Origin: Pseudomonas sp. SDI
GTDB lineage: Bacteria; Pseudomonadota; Gammaproteobacteria; Pseudomonadales; Pseudomonadaceae
Direction: 5' to 3'
DNA: 64,000 nt
Assembly (NCBI RefSeq): GCF_003105155.1
Contig: NZ_QETK01000008.1
Coordinates: forward strand, 62,001-126,000
Position numbers and translations under genes: made by a program. Of the stretch, positions 9,019 through 17,763 are shown in pieces. The notes beneath the pieces are model-generated. The model saw only the letters and a program-made list of their open reading frames with translations, had not been told where the DNA came from and did no database searches. The number at the start of each line of letters is the position of its first letter. Positions within the stretch are counted from its first letter, which is position 1.

Positions 9019-10356
9019 ATGAACGGCGTCCGGCTACTCATGGCCGTTGTGGCCTGCGCAGCATCGTCGGCTCAGGCGCTGGACCTGCGCGAAGCCTGGA
9101 ATCTGATGCAGATCCAGGGCCCGACTTACCTGTCCGCCGGGCACGAACGAGATGCCGCATTGGAAAATCGCGCCATCGGCCATTCTGGAATGCTGCCAAA
9201 AATCGGCATTACCGCCTTTGACAACCACATCAACGGCACGCAAAAGCAGCCGGACTTTTACGGCAGCCGCCACACCAACGACCTCAACTACAACTCTCGG
9301 GGCGCGACCCTGCAACTGCGCCAGCCGCTCTTCAACAAACAGAAAATGGCCGAGTATCGCCAGGGCGAGTACCAAGCCGAGTACGGCGTCGCGGTGTTCG
9401 ATGGCAAGGCGCAAGACGCGGCGGTGAAACTAGCAGGACGTTACTTCGACGTGTTGCTGGCCCACGAAACCGTAGAGCTGTCGATGGCCAAGCTCAAATC
9501 CTTCAACGAGCAAGTGGCCTCGACGCAGCGTCGCAAAGACCTGGGCGACGGCACCATCACTGACGTTAACGAGGCCGTGGCCCGGCGAGATCTGGCCCAA
9601 GCCGAACTGATCGAGTCCCAGGACAATGTCACTGTGGCACGACGCCTGTTGCAGGAATACCTTGGCCAGCCACCCGAAGAGCTGGCCACCTTGCAGGACA
9701 GCTTCCCGACCCCACCCCTGCAACCGGACAACTTGCACGAATGGATCATCCGCGCTGGCACTGACAGCCCTTCGATCCGCGCCCGGCGCTTGAACGTCAA
9801 TACCGCAGACGAAGAAGTCGCCAAGGCCAAGGCCGGGCATTGGCCAACCGTCGATCTGGTGGTGGGTTACACTGTCGCCGACAGCGAAACGCTGTCTACC
9901 CAAAACCAGCGCAACCGCTATACCTCGGCCGGGCTTGAGATGAATATTCCGCTCTACAGCGGCGGCTACGTCAGCGCCCGCGCCCGGCAAAGCGTGGCCA
10001 CTCGGGATCAGGCCGAAGAGGACTTGAACGCCACCCGAGAAGAAATCATCTCGGCCACCACCCGCGAATTTCGCGGCGTGCAAAGCGGTGAAGCGCGTAT
10101 TCGTGCCTTGGAAAAAGCGGTCAAATCCAGCGAGCGCGCGCTGGACTCCTCGAAAAAAGGTTTCCTTGCCGGCAGTAGCACCAACGTCGACATCCTCAAT
10201 GCCCAGGAGCAGTTCTACACCGCCCGCCGCGACCTGTTCGAAGCCAAGTTGCGTTACCTGCTGGCCAAACTGAGGCTGTCGGCCAACGTCGGTGCGCTGG
10301 GGGACGATGACATCGCCAGTGCCAACGCCTATCTAGGGCCGAAGTTGGCGTTTTGA
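9019..10356 (+). CDS. TolC/PrtF-family outer-membrane channel of type I secretion
   Basis: The product has 445 residues. A signal peptide (MNGVRLLMAVVACAASSAQA) is followed by the mature start LDLREAWNLM. Two tandem outer-membrane efflux repeats are visible, each with alpha-hairpin segments. An example is NSRGATLQLRQPLFN in the first and SAGLEMNIPLYSGG in the second, matching the family's LxQPLF and PLYxGG motifs. The start at 9019 is preferred over an upstream in-frame start at 8998, because it gives an intact signal peptide and an AAGGAG site five to ten bases ahead. It completes the ABC-HlyD-TolC operon. About 217 bp without a recognisable gene follow before the convergent TonB receptor gene. 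Confidence 0.94.
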   Translation: MNGVRLLMAVVACAASSAQALDLREAWNLMQIQGPTYLSAGHERDAALENRAIGHSGMLPKIGITAFDNHINGTQKQPDFYGSRHTNDLNYNSRGATLQLRQPLFNKQKMAEYRQGEYQAEYGVAVFDGKAQDAAVKLAGRYFDVLLAHETVELSMAKLKSFNEQVASTQRRKDLGDGTITDVNEAVARRDLAQAELIESQDNVTVARRLLQEYLGQPPEELATLQDSFPTPPLQPDNLHEWIIRAGTDSPSIRARRLNVNTADEEVAKAKAGHWPTVDLVVGYTVADSETLSTQNQRNRYTSAGLEMNIPLYSGGYVSARARQSVATRDQAEEDLNATREEIISATTREFRGVQSGEARIRALEKAVKSSERALDSSKKGFLAGSSTNVDILNAQEQFYTARRDLFEAKLRYLLAKLRLSANVGALGDDDIASANAYLGPKLAF

Positions 10357-10573
10357 GCCCCAGGCCCCGGAGGCGCGGCGAGAACCAGGAGCACAAAGAG
10401 CACGAGCCGCAATCAGGTGAATAGACCCGCAATTCAGCACCGTCGAGTGCATGTTAATCGTCAGGTATTGCTGACGGAGCCCACAACTTTTGGCCTGACA
10501 CGCGTTTCTGCAAAGCCAGTTGGAATGACCGAAGCCCAAGCCCAAAAATCACCAGCATCACCAGCAACACCGC

Positions 10574-12898
10574 TCAGAAGTCGTACCGCCCAGTCACCCC
10601 CAACGTCCGCGGCGTGCCAAGCACGCCGGTATAGGCGCCATTGGGCGAATTCCACAGCGTCGTGTAGTAGGTCTTGTCAAACGCGTTGCGCAACCACAAC
10701 GACACATCCCACTGCCCATCCCGCAGGTCACCGCGCACCCCGGTGGACAGATTGACCAACGCATAACTCGGCATCTGCGCAAAACTCGAATCATCCACCG
10801 TCCCCACTGCCTGCGAGCGGAACGCATAGCTGGCGTTCACATACGGCCGCAGTTGCCCGACATCCCACTCGTAGGTGCCATTGCCGTTGAAGATCCACTT
10901 CGACGCCCCCACCACCGCACGCCCGCTCAAGTCACAGGAAGCCGGCGCCCCTGGCCGCAAGGCCACTTCCGCCGGGCAGGGCGCATCCGGGTAGCGCATG
11001 TAGCGCACATCGTTGTAGGAGCCGTTGAAGTTCAACGTCAGCCCGCGTGCCGGCAGCACGGTCGCCTCGAATTCCAGCCCACGGCTGCGCACCGAACCGG
11101 CGTTGGTCAGGTAGCTGGTCAGGTTGGCATCGTCGTAGGCATTGGTCTGGTAACCATGCACCACGGTCCAGAACAGGTTGGCGTTAAGCAGCAGCCGCTG
11201 GTCGAGCAGGCTGCTCTTGATCCCCAGTTCCACATCGTTGGCCCGTTCGCTACCGATCAGCAACGAGTCCGCCCCCGCCACCGGCGCACTGGCGACACTC
11301 AGGTTGACCCCGCCCGACTTCTCGCCGTGGGACAACGAGCCATAGCCCATCACCTGGTCGTTGAAGCGATAGGCCAGGCTCAGTAACGCCGACGGGCTGA
11401 AGCTGTAAACACTGAGCTCGCCAGAGTCGTAAGCACCCAGCCGCCCTGCCCGCACCGCCGCCGCCGCGCCACTCACCGCAGCGCCGCCCACCGGCGCAGC
11501 GCGTCCCACCCGCGCCTGTTTCACCTCATAGCTGCCACGCACGCCAGCGGTGAAATCCAGGCGCGGCGTAAGGTGCCAGGTACCTTGGGCGAACAGCGCA
11601 TAGCTGTCGGTGTCGATGTGCCCCTCGCCCAGGCTGTAGACGTTGTTCAGCGCGCCCTGCGGCGTGCCGTTCCAGGTATCGGCCAGCGGCCCATAGTCGG
11701 TAAAGACCTGGTTGCGCATCTCCTGCCGGAAGTAATACGCGCCGAGGACATAGTCGAAGCGCTCGCCCAACGGCGAAGCCAGACGCAACTCCTGGGAATA
11801 CTGTTGGTCGCGCGCCGACTGGCCGACGTTGTACATCACCGGCACATTCAGTTCGTCGTCGTTACGCGGGGTGAAATCCCACCAACGATAGGCACTGATC
11901 GAGGTCAGGGTGAAATCGTTGGGCAAGGTCCAGTTCGCTTCCAACGAGGTCCCGCCCTGGAACACTTTGACGCTCTGCTCGGCATCCAGATTGACCCGCC
12001 GGCCGTTGGCCAGCGTCGCGCCGACCGCCGCCGCGCGCTGCTCGTAGCGGTTGACACCGTTGATGGTCGGCCCGGTGCTGAACAGCGAGCGGGTTCCGGT
12101 ACTGGCGTCCTCTTCGTTGTAGTCGCCGATCCAGCGCAGGTTGAAGGCCTCGTGGGGCTTGAACAACAACTGCGCGCGCAACCCCTGCCGCGTGCCACTG
12201 CCCAGCGTGTGGCCGTCGTACTGGTTCTCGACGTAGCCGTTCTCGCGGGTGCGATATGCCGAGAAACGCCCGGCCAGTTGCTCGCTGAGCGGCCCGCCGA
12301 CGCTAGCGTGGGTCTGCACGTAGCCGTCCTCGCCAAACGACTGCGCCACGCTGCCTTCGGGGCTGAAGCTCGGCCCTCGGGTGCTGATGTTCAGCACCCC
12401 GGCCGTGGTGTTCTTGCCGAACAGCGTGCCCTGCGGTCCGCGCAGCAGTTCCAGCTGTTCGATGTCGAGCAGATCGAACACCGCCATCCCAGGTCGCCCG
12501 AGGTAGACGTTGTCCAGATAAATGCCGGCGCTGCCTTCGAGGCCATCGCTGGCCGGGTTGTTGCCCAGGCCGCGAATGCTCAGGCTGGACTGGCGCGCAT
12601 GCATGAAAGCGACGTTGACGCTGGGCATCGCCTGCTGCAGATCCTGCAGCCGGTACAGGCGCTGATTTTCCAGGGTCTGCGCCGACAGTACGGTCATCGC
12701 CGTGGGCACCGTCTGCGCATCTTCGCTGCGCCGGCGGGCATTCACCGTGACGGTTTGCAGGGTCTGCTCATCGGCGCTGACGCCGGCGCTGGCGACCGCT
12801 GTCGCCGCCACGCCGGGCATGCAGGCCAGGGCCAGCAGGCTGGGCAGCAAGGTAGGCAAGATAGACGCGCAGCGCTGCCGGGGAAGTGGCATGTTCAT
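10574..12898 (-). CDS. TonB-dependent outer-membrane receptor
   Basis: The product has 774 residues. The signal peptide runs to about residue 38 (a hydrophobic stretch around LLPSLLALACMPGVAA). A TonB-box-like segment LQTVTVNA follows, then the plug domain (PTAMTVLSAQTL, IRGLGNNPASDGLEGSAGIY, RGPQGTLFGKNTTAGVLNI) and a 22-strand barrel ending in GRYDF, with the terminal aromatic residue expected of outer-membrane barrels. ATG 12898 lies six bases after AGGAG; a TTG one codon earlier is less likely. The gene is the last of a three-gene operon with an arylsulfotransferase and an SsuA-like binding protein. Uptake of sulfate esters or sulfonates is therefore more likely than siderophore uptake. 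That substrate assignment is from context. Confidence 0.93.
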   Translation of the reverse strand: MNMPLPRQRCASILPTLLPSLLALACMPGVAATAVASAGVSADEQTLQTVTVNARRRSEDAQTVPTAMTVLSAQTLENQRLYRLQDLQQAMPSVNVAFMHARQSSLSIRGLGNNPASDGLEGSAGIYLDNVYLGRPGMAVFDLLDIEQLELLRGPQGTLFGKNTTAGVLNISTRGPSFSPEGSVAQSFGEDGYVQTHASVGGPLSEQLAGRFSAYRTRENGYVENQYDGHTLGSGTRQGLRAQLLFKPHEAFNLRWIGDYNEEDASTGTRSLFSTGPTINGVNRYEQRAAAVGATLANGRRVNLDAEQSVKVFQGGTSLEANWTLPNDFTLTSISAYRWWDFTPRNDDELNVPVMYNVGQSARDQQYSQELRLASPLGERFDYVLGAYYFRQEMRNQVFTDYGPLADTWNGTPQGALNNVYSLGEGHIDTDSYALFAQGTWHLTPRLDFTAGVRGSYEVKQARVGRAAPVGGAAVSGAAAAVRAGRLGAYDSGELSVYSFSPSALLSLAYRFNDQVMGYGSLSHGEKSGGVNLSVASAPVAGADSLLIGSERANDVELGIKSSLLDQRLLLNANLFWTVVHGYQTNAYDDANLTSYLTNAGSVRSRGLEFEATVLPARGLTLNFNGSYNDVRYMRYPDAPCPAEVALRPGAPASCDLSGRAVVGASKWIFNGNGTYEWDVGQLRPYVNASYAFRSQAVGTVDDSSFAQMPSYALVNLSTGVRGDLRDGQWDVSLWLRNAFDKTYYTTLWNSPNGAYTGVLGTPRTLGVTGRYDF

Positions 12899-12985
12899 CA
12901 AAAACTCCTGTGACGCGTGAACCCCTCGCTGCGCGTGGTCTGCGTAAGCGTGATCCTTTGCTTGGTTAGGGAAAGGTGCCGACGA

Positions 12986-14104
12986 TCAGTCGCGCAGCCA
13001 CGGAATGTCCCGCGCCTGGTAACGGTGCGCGCGGAAGATCGCGTTGTTCTCGCCCGGCAGGTAAGCCCGCGAAGCGGCGTCCGGGTAAGCGGCAAAGTGC
13101 GGGTTGATGTACTCCCAGACCACCTCGCCAGCACGGGTGACTTCGAACAGCCGGCCGAAGTTGGCTTCGGTGATCAGCGTGTTGCCGTTATGCAGGCGCT
13201 GCGCACCGCCCATGAACGGGCTGAAGAAGGCGTAGCCGGGGCTGTCGGCATACTGCCATTCGATACGCTGGGCCAGCGGGTCGACTTCGATCACCCGCGA
13301 GAACGGCATCGCGACGTGTGGCCGCGAAATGCCGTTGTCGAACACCAGGATGCGTCCATCTTCAAGCTCGCTCGGGCAATGCTGCTGGGCGACGATGTCG
13401 TGGCCCAGGCGCCAGAGTACACGGTCGCTGGCCTTGTCCACGGCGATCACCGACGACACGCTGCGCATGCTGAGGATCACCTTGCCGTCGCGACCGGGGG
13501 TCACCGCGTTGGTCATCGGCCAGTGGTAACGCTCGAAGCAGGCATGCAGCGGGTAGTCTTCCGGGGCCAGGTGCTCCCAACTGCGCCATTGCCAGACCAG
13601 TTGGCCGGCACGGTCGACTTCCTTGACCACATCGCCATAGATCACCCCGCCCTTCGCCTCGCTCCCAGGGATACCACCCTGCACACGGCGGGCAATCGCC
13701 TCCGGCAGCGGCTCGACGGTGGTGTACAGCAGGTTGCCGTTGTCCAGCCATTGGGCGTCGTGATGATGCAACAGGTCGGTGTGTTCCCAGACGACCTCGC
13801 CTTGCGGGGTGACTTCGCTGAACGCGCCGCCGTGCCACACCGACCAGCCCGGAAACAGCTCCGGCGAATCCGCGTGGTTGCCGTTATAGCCGAGGTTGCC
13901 GTTGGCCAGGATCACCGCGTCGCGGCCGGGGCGCTGTGGCAGTTTCCATTGGTGCACCGGTTCGCCGCGCAGGTTGATCAGGAACACCTTGCCGTCGGCG
14001 GTTTGCGGGGCGAACAGGGTGTAGCCGCCAGCGGAGCGCTCGGCGTCGACGGCGATCAAGCCGCTGGCGTGGCGTCTAAGGGTGGTGGAATCAAGTGCAG
14101 GCAT
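12986..14104 (-). CDS. Arylsulfotransferase (ASST-like) family protein
   Basis: The product has 372 residues. Repeated beta-propeller-like segments carry the NGN motif typical of the family: ILANGNLGYNGNH, WLDNGNLLYTTVEP and LHNGNTLITEANFG. There are also EWQYADSPGYAFFSPF and a histidine cluster in HTDLLHHHDAQWLDNG. Family enzymes move sulfate from an aryl sulfate ester to a phenolic acceptor without PAPS. No signal peptide is seen from ATG 14104, chosen for its GGAGAA ribosome site. This suggests a cytoplasmic enzyme, unlike the exported enterobacterial form. A longer in-frame start at 14218 adds only low-complexity residues. It sits between the binding protein and the TonB receptor in one operon, pointing to use of imported sulfate esters. 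Confidence 0.85.
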   Translation of the reverse strand: MPALDSTTLRRHASGLIAVDAERSAGGYTLFAPQTADGKVFLINLRGEPVHQWKLPQRPGRDAVILANGNLGYNGNHADSPELFPGWSVWHGGAFSEVTPQGEVVWEHTDLLHHHDAQWLDNGNLLYTTVEPLPEAIARRVQGGIPGSEAKGGVIYGDVVKEVDRAGQLVWQWRSWEHLAPEDYPLHACFERYHWPMTNAVTPGRDGKVILSMRSVSSVIAVDKASDRVLWRLGHDIVAQQHCPSELEDGRILVFDNGISRPHVAMPFSRVIEVDPLAQRIEWQYADSPGYAFFSPFMGGAQRLHNGNTLITEANFGRLFEVTRAGEVVWEYINPHFAAYPDAASRAYLPGENNAIFRAHRYQARDIPWLRD

Positions 14105-14165
14105 GACATTTCTCCGGGTGAGCGCCGCCCTGCCGGCAACTGCGGCATGACGGTCGGGCAAGGGA

Positions 14166-15137
14166 TCAGGGCTGTTGTGGCAGGAGCGTGTTGAAGCGGT
14201 CGTCGAAGGCCTCGGCAACCTGCAGCGGGCGCGGAATCAACCGGGCCTGGGCAAAACGGTCGGCCAGGCGCTGTTGCAGGGCGATGACCCGGGCATCCAC
14301 TGGCACGTACTGCACGTGCTGCCGGGCGAGCATATCCTTAACCAGCGGCAGCGGCAGGCGCGTGACCTGCGCCAGGTGCGCGGCCCAGGGTTCGGGGTTC
14401 GCCGTGGCCCAGGCCTGGGCACGCGCCAGGCGCTGGATGAAGTCGCCGAGCAGCGCGGCTTTTTCCGGATCGTTCAGCGCAGCGAGGCTGGCGACGGTGA
14501 AATTCAGCCCGGTTTCCGCCCAGCGGCTGCCGTCGAGCAGGGTTTGCGCGCCGCGGGCGGTGGCCTGACCGACAAACGGCGACCACACCGCCCAGCCATC
14601 AAGCTTGCCACTGGCGAAGGCGTTCTGCGCATCCACCGGGCTCGCGTAAACGATGCTGACCTCACTGGGTTCGAGCCCGGCTTCGGCCAGCGCCGCCAGC
14701 AGCAGGTAGTGCCCGCTGGTGCCCTTGGCCACGGCGAGGCGCTTGCCCTTGAGGTCGGCCAGCTGACGAATCGTCGAGCCCGGCTGCACCAGCAGCGCAT
14801 TGTTGTTCTGCGCGCCTTCGGCAGCCGCCACCACCCGCACCTCGAAACCACCGGCCTGGGCAAACACGGGGGGCGCGTTGCCGACCACACCGATATCAAT
14901 GGCCGCCGCGTTCAGCGCCTCCATCAGCGCGGTACCGGCAGTAAACGGATGCCAGTCGAGGCGATAGGCCAGGCCCTGGTCTTGCCGCGAGGCGTGTAGC
15001 AGGGCCTGGATCAGGCCGCTCTGATCGCCCACGTCGAGTTCCGGCGTAGCGCCGGCCCAGGCCTGCAGGGCGCCGAACAGGCTGACGACGCACAGCAGGC
15101 GTGCAAGGCGCTTGGCAGGGACAGACTTTCTAGGCAT
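14166..15137 (-). CDS. SsuA/AtsR-like periplasmic sulfonate or sulfate-ester binding protein
   Basis: The product has 323 residues. A signal peptide (KRLARLLCVVSLFGALQAWAGA) precedes an SsuA-type type-II binding fold with conserved IDIGVVGNAPPVFAQA, LADLKGKRLAVAKGTSGHYLL and DGWAVWSPFVG. Relatives bind aliphatic sulfonates, taurine or aryl sulfate esters and feed an ABC importer. No cognate permease or ATPase gene is next to it, so it probably uses one encoded elsewhere. It is the first gene of the operon that continues with the arylsulfotransferase and TonB receptor. Its start codon is only 34 bp from the start assigned to the divergent regulator, so the promoters must overlap that gene's leader. 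Confidence 0.88.
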   Translation of the reverse strand: MPRKSVPAKRLARLLCVVSLFGALQAWAGATPELDVGDQSGLIQALLHASRQDQGLAYRLDWHPFTAGTALMEALNAAAIDIGVVGNAPPVFAQAGGFEVRVVAAAEGAQNNNALLVQPGSTIRQLADLKGKRLAVAKGTSGHYLLLAALAEAGLEPSEVSIVYASPVDAQNAFASGKLDGWAVWSPFVGQATARGAQTLLDGSRWAETGLNFTVASLAALNDPEKAALLGDFIQRLARAQAWATANPEPWAAHLAQVTRLPLPLVKDMLARQHVQYVPVDARVIALQQRLADRFAQARLIPRPLQVAEAFDDRFNTLLPQQP

Positions 15138-15171
15138 CGTCTTGGCTCTTGAATCGGAAAGTGCCCCCAGT

Positions 15172-16305
15172 ATGTCGACGCCGCCTGCCCGTCACCATGT
15201 CAAACACCCCTCCTTTTCTGCCACGTCGGGACCACGCACGGTGCTGGTCTTGGCGTTTCCCGGTGCCCTGCTGCTCAACGCGGCCGGCCCGCTGGAGGTG
15301 TTCGCCGCAGCACCGCGGGTGCTCGGCGGGGCATTGGCGCAGCAGCCGCCGTATCGCATCGTGCTGGCCTCGCCGCTAGGCGGCGAGATCGAAACGATTT
15401 CCGGGATCGGGGTGAACACCCGGGCGCTGCACGAACTGGAACAGGAAAACCTCGACACCCTGATCGTGATCGGCGGGCCGGGGGTGTCGCAGTTGGAGAG
15501 CGACCCGCAGGTGAAAGCCTGGTTGCAGCGCCGCGCACCGCGCGCGCGGCGGCTCTGTTCGATCGGCACCGGCGCATTCGCCCTGGCCGCCGCCGGCCTG
15601 CTCGACGGGCGCCGAGTGGTCACCCACTGGCAGTTCGCCGACACCCTGCAGCAAGGCTACCCGGCACTGCGGGTGGAACGCGAGGCGTTGTACCTGCACG
15701 AAGACAACCTGTGGACCTGCGGCGGTGCCTCGGCCGGCATCGATCTGGGCCTGGCACTGCTGGAGCAGGACCTCGGCCCGCATGCGGCACTGACCCTGGC
15801 CCGCTACTTCACCCTGTTCCTGCGTCGTTCGGCAGAACAGGCCCAGCTCAGCGCACCGCTCAAGGCACAGAGCGACGCCCTGCGCAGCGACCGCGACCAG
15901 CGCCTGGTGCGCCTGCATGCGTGGATCGCGGAAAACCTCGACGCCGACCTGCGCGTGGAGCGTCTGGCGGAAAGATTCGGCATGAGCCCGCGACACTTCG
16001 CCCGCGCCTACGCCGCCGCCACCGGCGGCACGCCGGCGCAGACCGTGGAAACCCTGCGTCTGGAGGCGGCCTGCCGCTTGCTGGAGACCAGCCAGGAGCC
16101 GATCAAGCGCATTGCCGAAACCACCGGTTTCGGTAACGAAGAGCGCATGCGCCGCAGTTTCCAGCGCCAGCTCGGGAGCAGCCCGCTGGGCTACCGCGCC
16201 CAGTCGCGACGGGGCCCGGCAACCGATGCGATGCCGGCTGCAGGACAGACTGGCTACCGCTACGAGGAGCCCCTGTCGATTGCTCTGAATCAACTGGCAC
16301 AGTGA
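15172..16305 (+). CDS. GlxA-family transcriptional regulator (DJ-1/PfpI plus AraC HTH)
   Basis: The product has about 377 residues. The N-terminal DJ-1/PfpI domain (about 20-190) contains VLVLAFPGALLLNAAGPLEVF, IVIGGPGV and CSIGTGAFALAAAGLLDGR with the elbow cysteine. The C-terminal AraC helix-turn-helix pair (about 270-365) has LRVERLAERFGMSPRHFAR and IKRIAETTGFGNEERMRRSF. The true start is uncertain. ATG 15172 leaves 34 bp to the divergent binding-protein gene; GTG 15241 would give more promoter room but trims the domain edge. It probably controls the divergent sulfur-ester operon. This is inferred from orientation, with the amidase-like domain perhaps sensing a ligand. Confidence 0.9.
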   Translation: MSTPPARHHVKHPSFSATSGPRTVLVLAFPGALLLNAAGPLEVFAAAPRVLGGALAQQPPYRIVLASPLGGEIETISGIGVNTRALHELEQENLDTLIVIGGPGVSQLESDPQVKAWLQRRAPRARRLCSIGTGAFALAAAGLLDGRRVVTHWQFADTLQQGYPALRVEREALYLHEDNLWTCGGASAGIDLGLALLEQDLGPHAALTLARYFTLFLRRSAEQAQLSAPLKAQSDALRSDRDQRLVRLHAWIAENLDADLRVERLAERFGMSPRHFARAYAAATGGTPAQTVETLRLEAACRLLETSQEPIKRIAETTGFGNEERMRRSFQRQLGSSPLGYRAQSRRGPATDAMPAAGQTGYRYEEPLSIALNQLAQ

Positions 16306-16412
16306 ATCTGATACGGTTTTTTCTGAGATACCTGAATCTGTTTCGAATACAGCTGCAGGCAGACAATGGCGCCCAACTCCGGTACGACCGGACCCATCGA
16401 TCAGGAGGCCGT

Positions 16413-16496
16413 ATGGCTAAGTTGGCAATTTTCACCTTTGGATTCCTGGCCCTGGCCATCTTGATCGGCCTCGCAGGGACCATCTCTCCGCTGTAA
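16413..16496 (+). CDS. 27-residue single-span membrane peptide
   Basis: A strong ribosome site (AGGAGG, two bases after which comes GT-ATG) precedes a 27-codon frame. The product begins MAKLAIFTFG, has one hydrophobic stretch of about 20 residues, and ends TISPL. A lysine at position 3 suggests the N-terminus stays in the cytoplasm. It lies 107 bp after the GlxA-type regulator and six bases before the stop of the convergent HD gene. I do not recognise a family. Its quality as a gene rests on the ribosome site and the clean amphiphile-free helix. A longer in-frame read from 16302 exists but has no ribosome site of similar strength. Confidence 0.6.
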   Translation: MAKLAIFTFGFLALAILIGLAGTISPL

Positions 16497-16502
16497 CCGG
16501 CC

Positions 16503-17153
16503 CTAGTTGCCCGCGCCTATCTCTTGCATGAAATCGCTCAGGAACTGTTCCAGCCGCCGATGCCGCAGTGCAGCCTGGCGGCTGCCTTCGTGGGTCTGAA
16601 AAGTGCTGGCGAGTTTCAGCAGCTTGGTCTGGAAGTGCTCGATGGCGTAACGGTTGTCCTGATAGTCGCGGCCTTGTGCCGTGGGGTTGTCAACGTCGTA
16701 CAGCGCCGAGCCCATTCGCCCTGCCACGTAGAAACACCGCGCGACGCCGACCATGCCAATGGCGTCGAGCCGGTCGCTGTCCTGCAGAATGCGCGCTTCA
16801 AGGGTTTGCGGGGTAACACCGGCAGAAAAGCTATGGTTTTTTACCGCATGGGTCACCGCGTCGATGCGCGCGGCGGGCCAGCCGAGGGCTTCGAGGATCA
16901 ACGCCGCGCGTTTGGCCGAGAGGCTGGAGGCATGGGCGCGTTGCGGGGAGTTTTTTTCGACGGCGACGCAGTCGTGCAGCAGGGTAGCGGCGAGGAGGAT
17001 CTCCAGGTCGCCGCCCTCCTCGGCCTGGATCAGGCGCACGTTGCTCCAGACCCGGTGGATATGCGCGAGGTCGTGCGACCCATCGCCGTTGTCGACCGGC
17101 AGGTGCGGGAGCAGGCGGTTGGCGAGGGCTTGGTGAGGGCTGAAGTGGGGCAT
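16503..17153 (-). CDS. HD-domain metal-dependent phosphohydrolase
   Basis: The product has 216 residues. The metal-binding HD signature is present as HDLAHIHRVW followed by AATLLHDCVAVEK, then HAVKNHSF and LQDSDRLDAIG, which supply the remaining histidine and aspartate ligands. The fold matches the small YedJ/YfdR group of cytoplasmic HD hydrolases, whose substrates (nucleotides or pyrophosphates) are mostly undefined. ATG 17153 is chosen because the family begins here (MPHFSPHQALANRLLPHL) and a GAGAG sequence precedes it. The frame continues upstream through a REP-like repeat and is not protein there. The gene stands alone, convergent with the small membrane peptide. Confidence 0.88.
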   Translation of the reverse strand: MPHFSPHQALANRLLPHLPVDNGDGSHDLAHIHRVWSNVRLIQAEEGGDLEILLAATLLHDCVAVEKNSPQRAHASSLSAKRAALILEALGWPAARIDAVTHAVKNHSFSAGVTPQTLEARILQDSDRLDAIGMVGVARCFYVAGRMGSALYDVDNPTAQGRDYQDNRYAIEHFQTKLLKLASTFQTHEGSRQAALRHRRLEQFLSDFMQEIGAGN

Positions 17154-17190
17154 GGAGACTCTCGAAATGATCACAATGACGCCGCGTGTC

Positions 17191-17304
17191 CTGTAGGAGC
17201 GCTTGCCTGCGACCGAGTGCGAAGCGCTCGTAAATCCAGCGCTCGCGATCTGCCTGGCACACTGCATACTGCGCGGCAGGTCGCAGGCAAGCCAGCTCCT
17301 ACAG
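17191..17304. repeat. Inverted REP pair (REPIN-like)
   Basis: The left arm at 17191-17214 reads CTGTAGGAGCGCTTGCCTGC followed by GACC. The right arm at 17279-17304 is its near-perfect inverse (GGTCGCAGGCAAGC...CTCCTACAG). About 64 bp lie between them. This is the layout of Pseudomonas REP elements mobilised by REP-associated transposases. The right arm contains the stop codon (17299-17301) of the neighbouring gene, so the repeat overlaps coding sequence. Confidence 0.75.
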
Positions 17305-17763
17305 CGCGTTGTCCAGCGCTGCCCGCAACGCTGCCGCGTCGGCAAACTCACGCTGCGCAACCAGCTTGCCATCCTCCAGTTGCAACCACAGCACCTTGTC
17401 CTCGGCCCCCGGATACCTCGACACCACCTGCCCTTCGCGGTCCAGCACCACCCGGTAGCTGTAATCGCGCATCGCCGGGATCGCAAACAACTTGGCAATC
17501 AGCGCCGGCATCTTCTGGATATCGGCAACGAACACCGCATGGCGGGCCTCCAGATAACCCTTGGGCGTATCCGCCAGCGCCGCCTTGACCAGCTTGGCGC
17601 CATCCATGTTGCGCGCCACCAGTAGCGTGCGTGTCTGCGCTTGCAGGCTATAGGGCTGATCGTACTGGTCGGACAAGGTCCATGGTGCCAGACGCTCACC
17701 GGTCTCCAGCGCCTGGGCAAACAACGGCAGCAAGGCCAGTGTCAGTGCAAAACGATACTTCAT
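17299..17763 (-). CDS. Exported thioredoxin-fold-like protein of unknown function
   Basis: The product has 154 residues. A signal peptide (MKYRFALTLALLPLFAQA) is followed by LETGERLAPWTLSDQYDQPY, which resembles the opening of redoxin/AhpC-like domains. It lacks a CxxC motif, so thiol redox activity is doubtful. ATG 17763 overlaps the TGA of the upstream TenA gene by four bases (ATGA), implying translational coupling. It is therefore the third gene of the TPP-controlled operon. The last codons and stop lie in a REP arm, so the extreme C-terminus may be repeat-derived. I do not assign a function. Confidence 0.8.
   Translation of the reverse strand: MKYRFALTLALLPLFAQALETGERLAPWTLSDQYDQPYSLQAQTRTLLVARNMDGAKLVKAALADTPKGYLEARHAVFVADIQKMPALIAKLFAIPAMRDYSYRVVLDREGQVVSRYPGAEDKVLWLQLEDGKLVAQREFADAAALRAALDNAL

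Noticed and set aside
11573..12913. 446-codon + strand frame across the TonB receptor
   Set aside because: Antisense to plug and barrel motifs; no supporting features.
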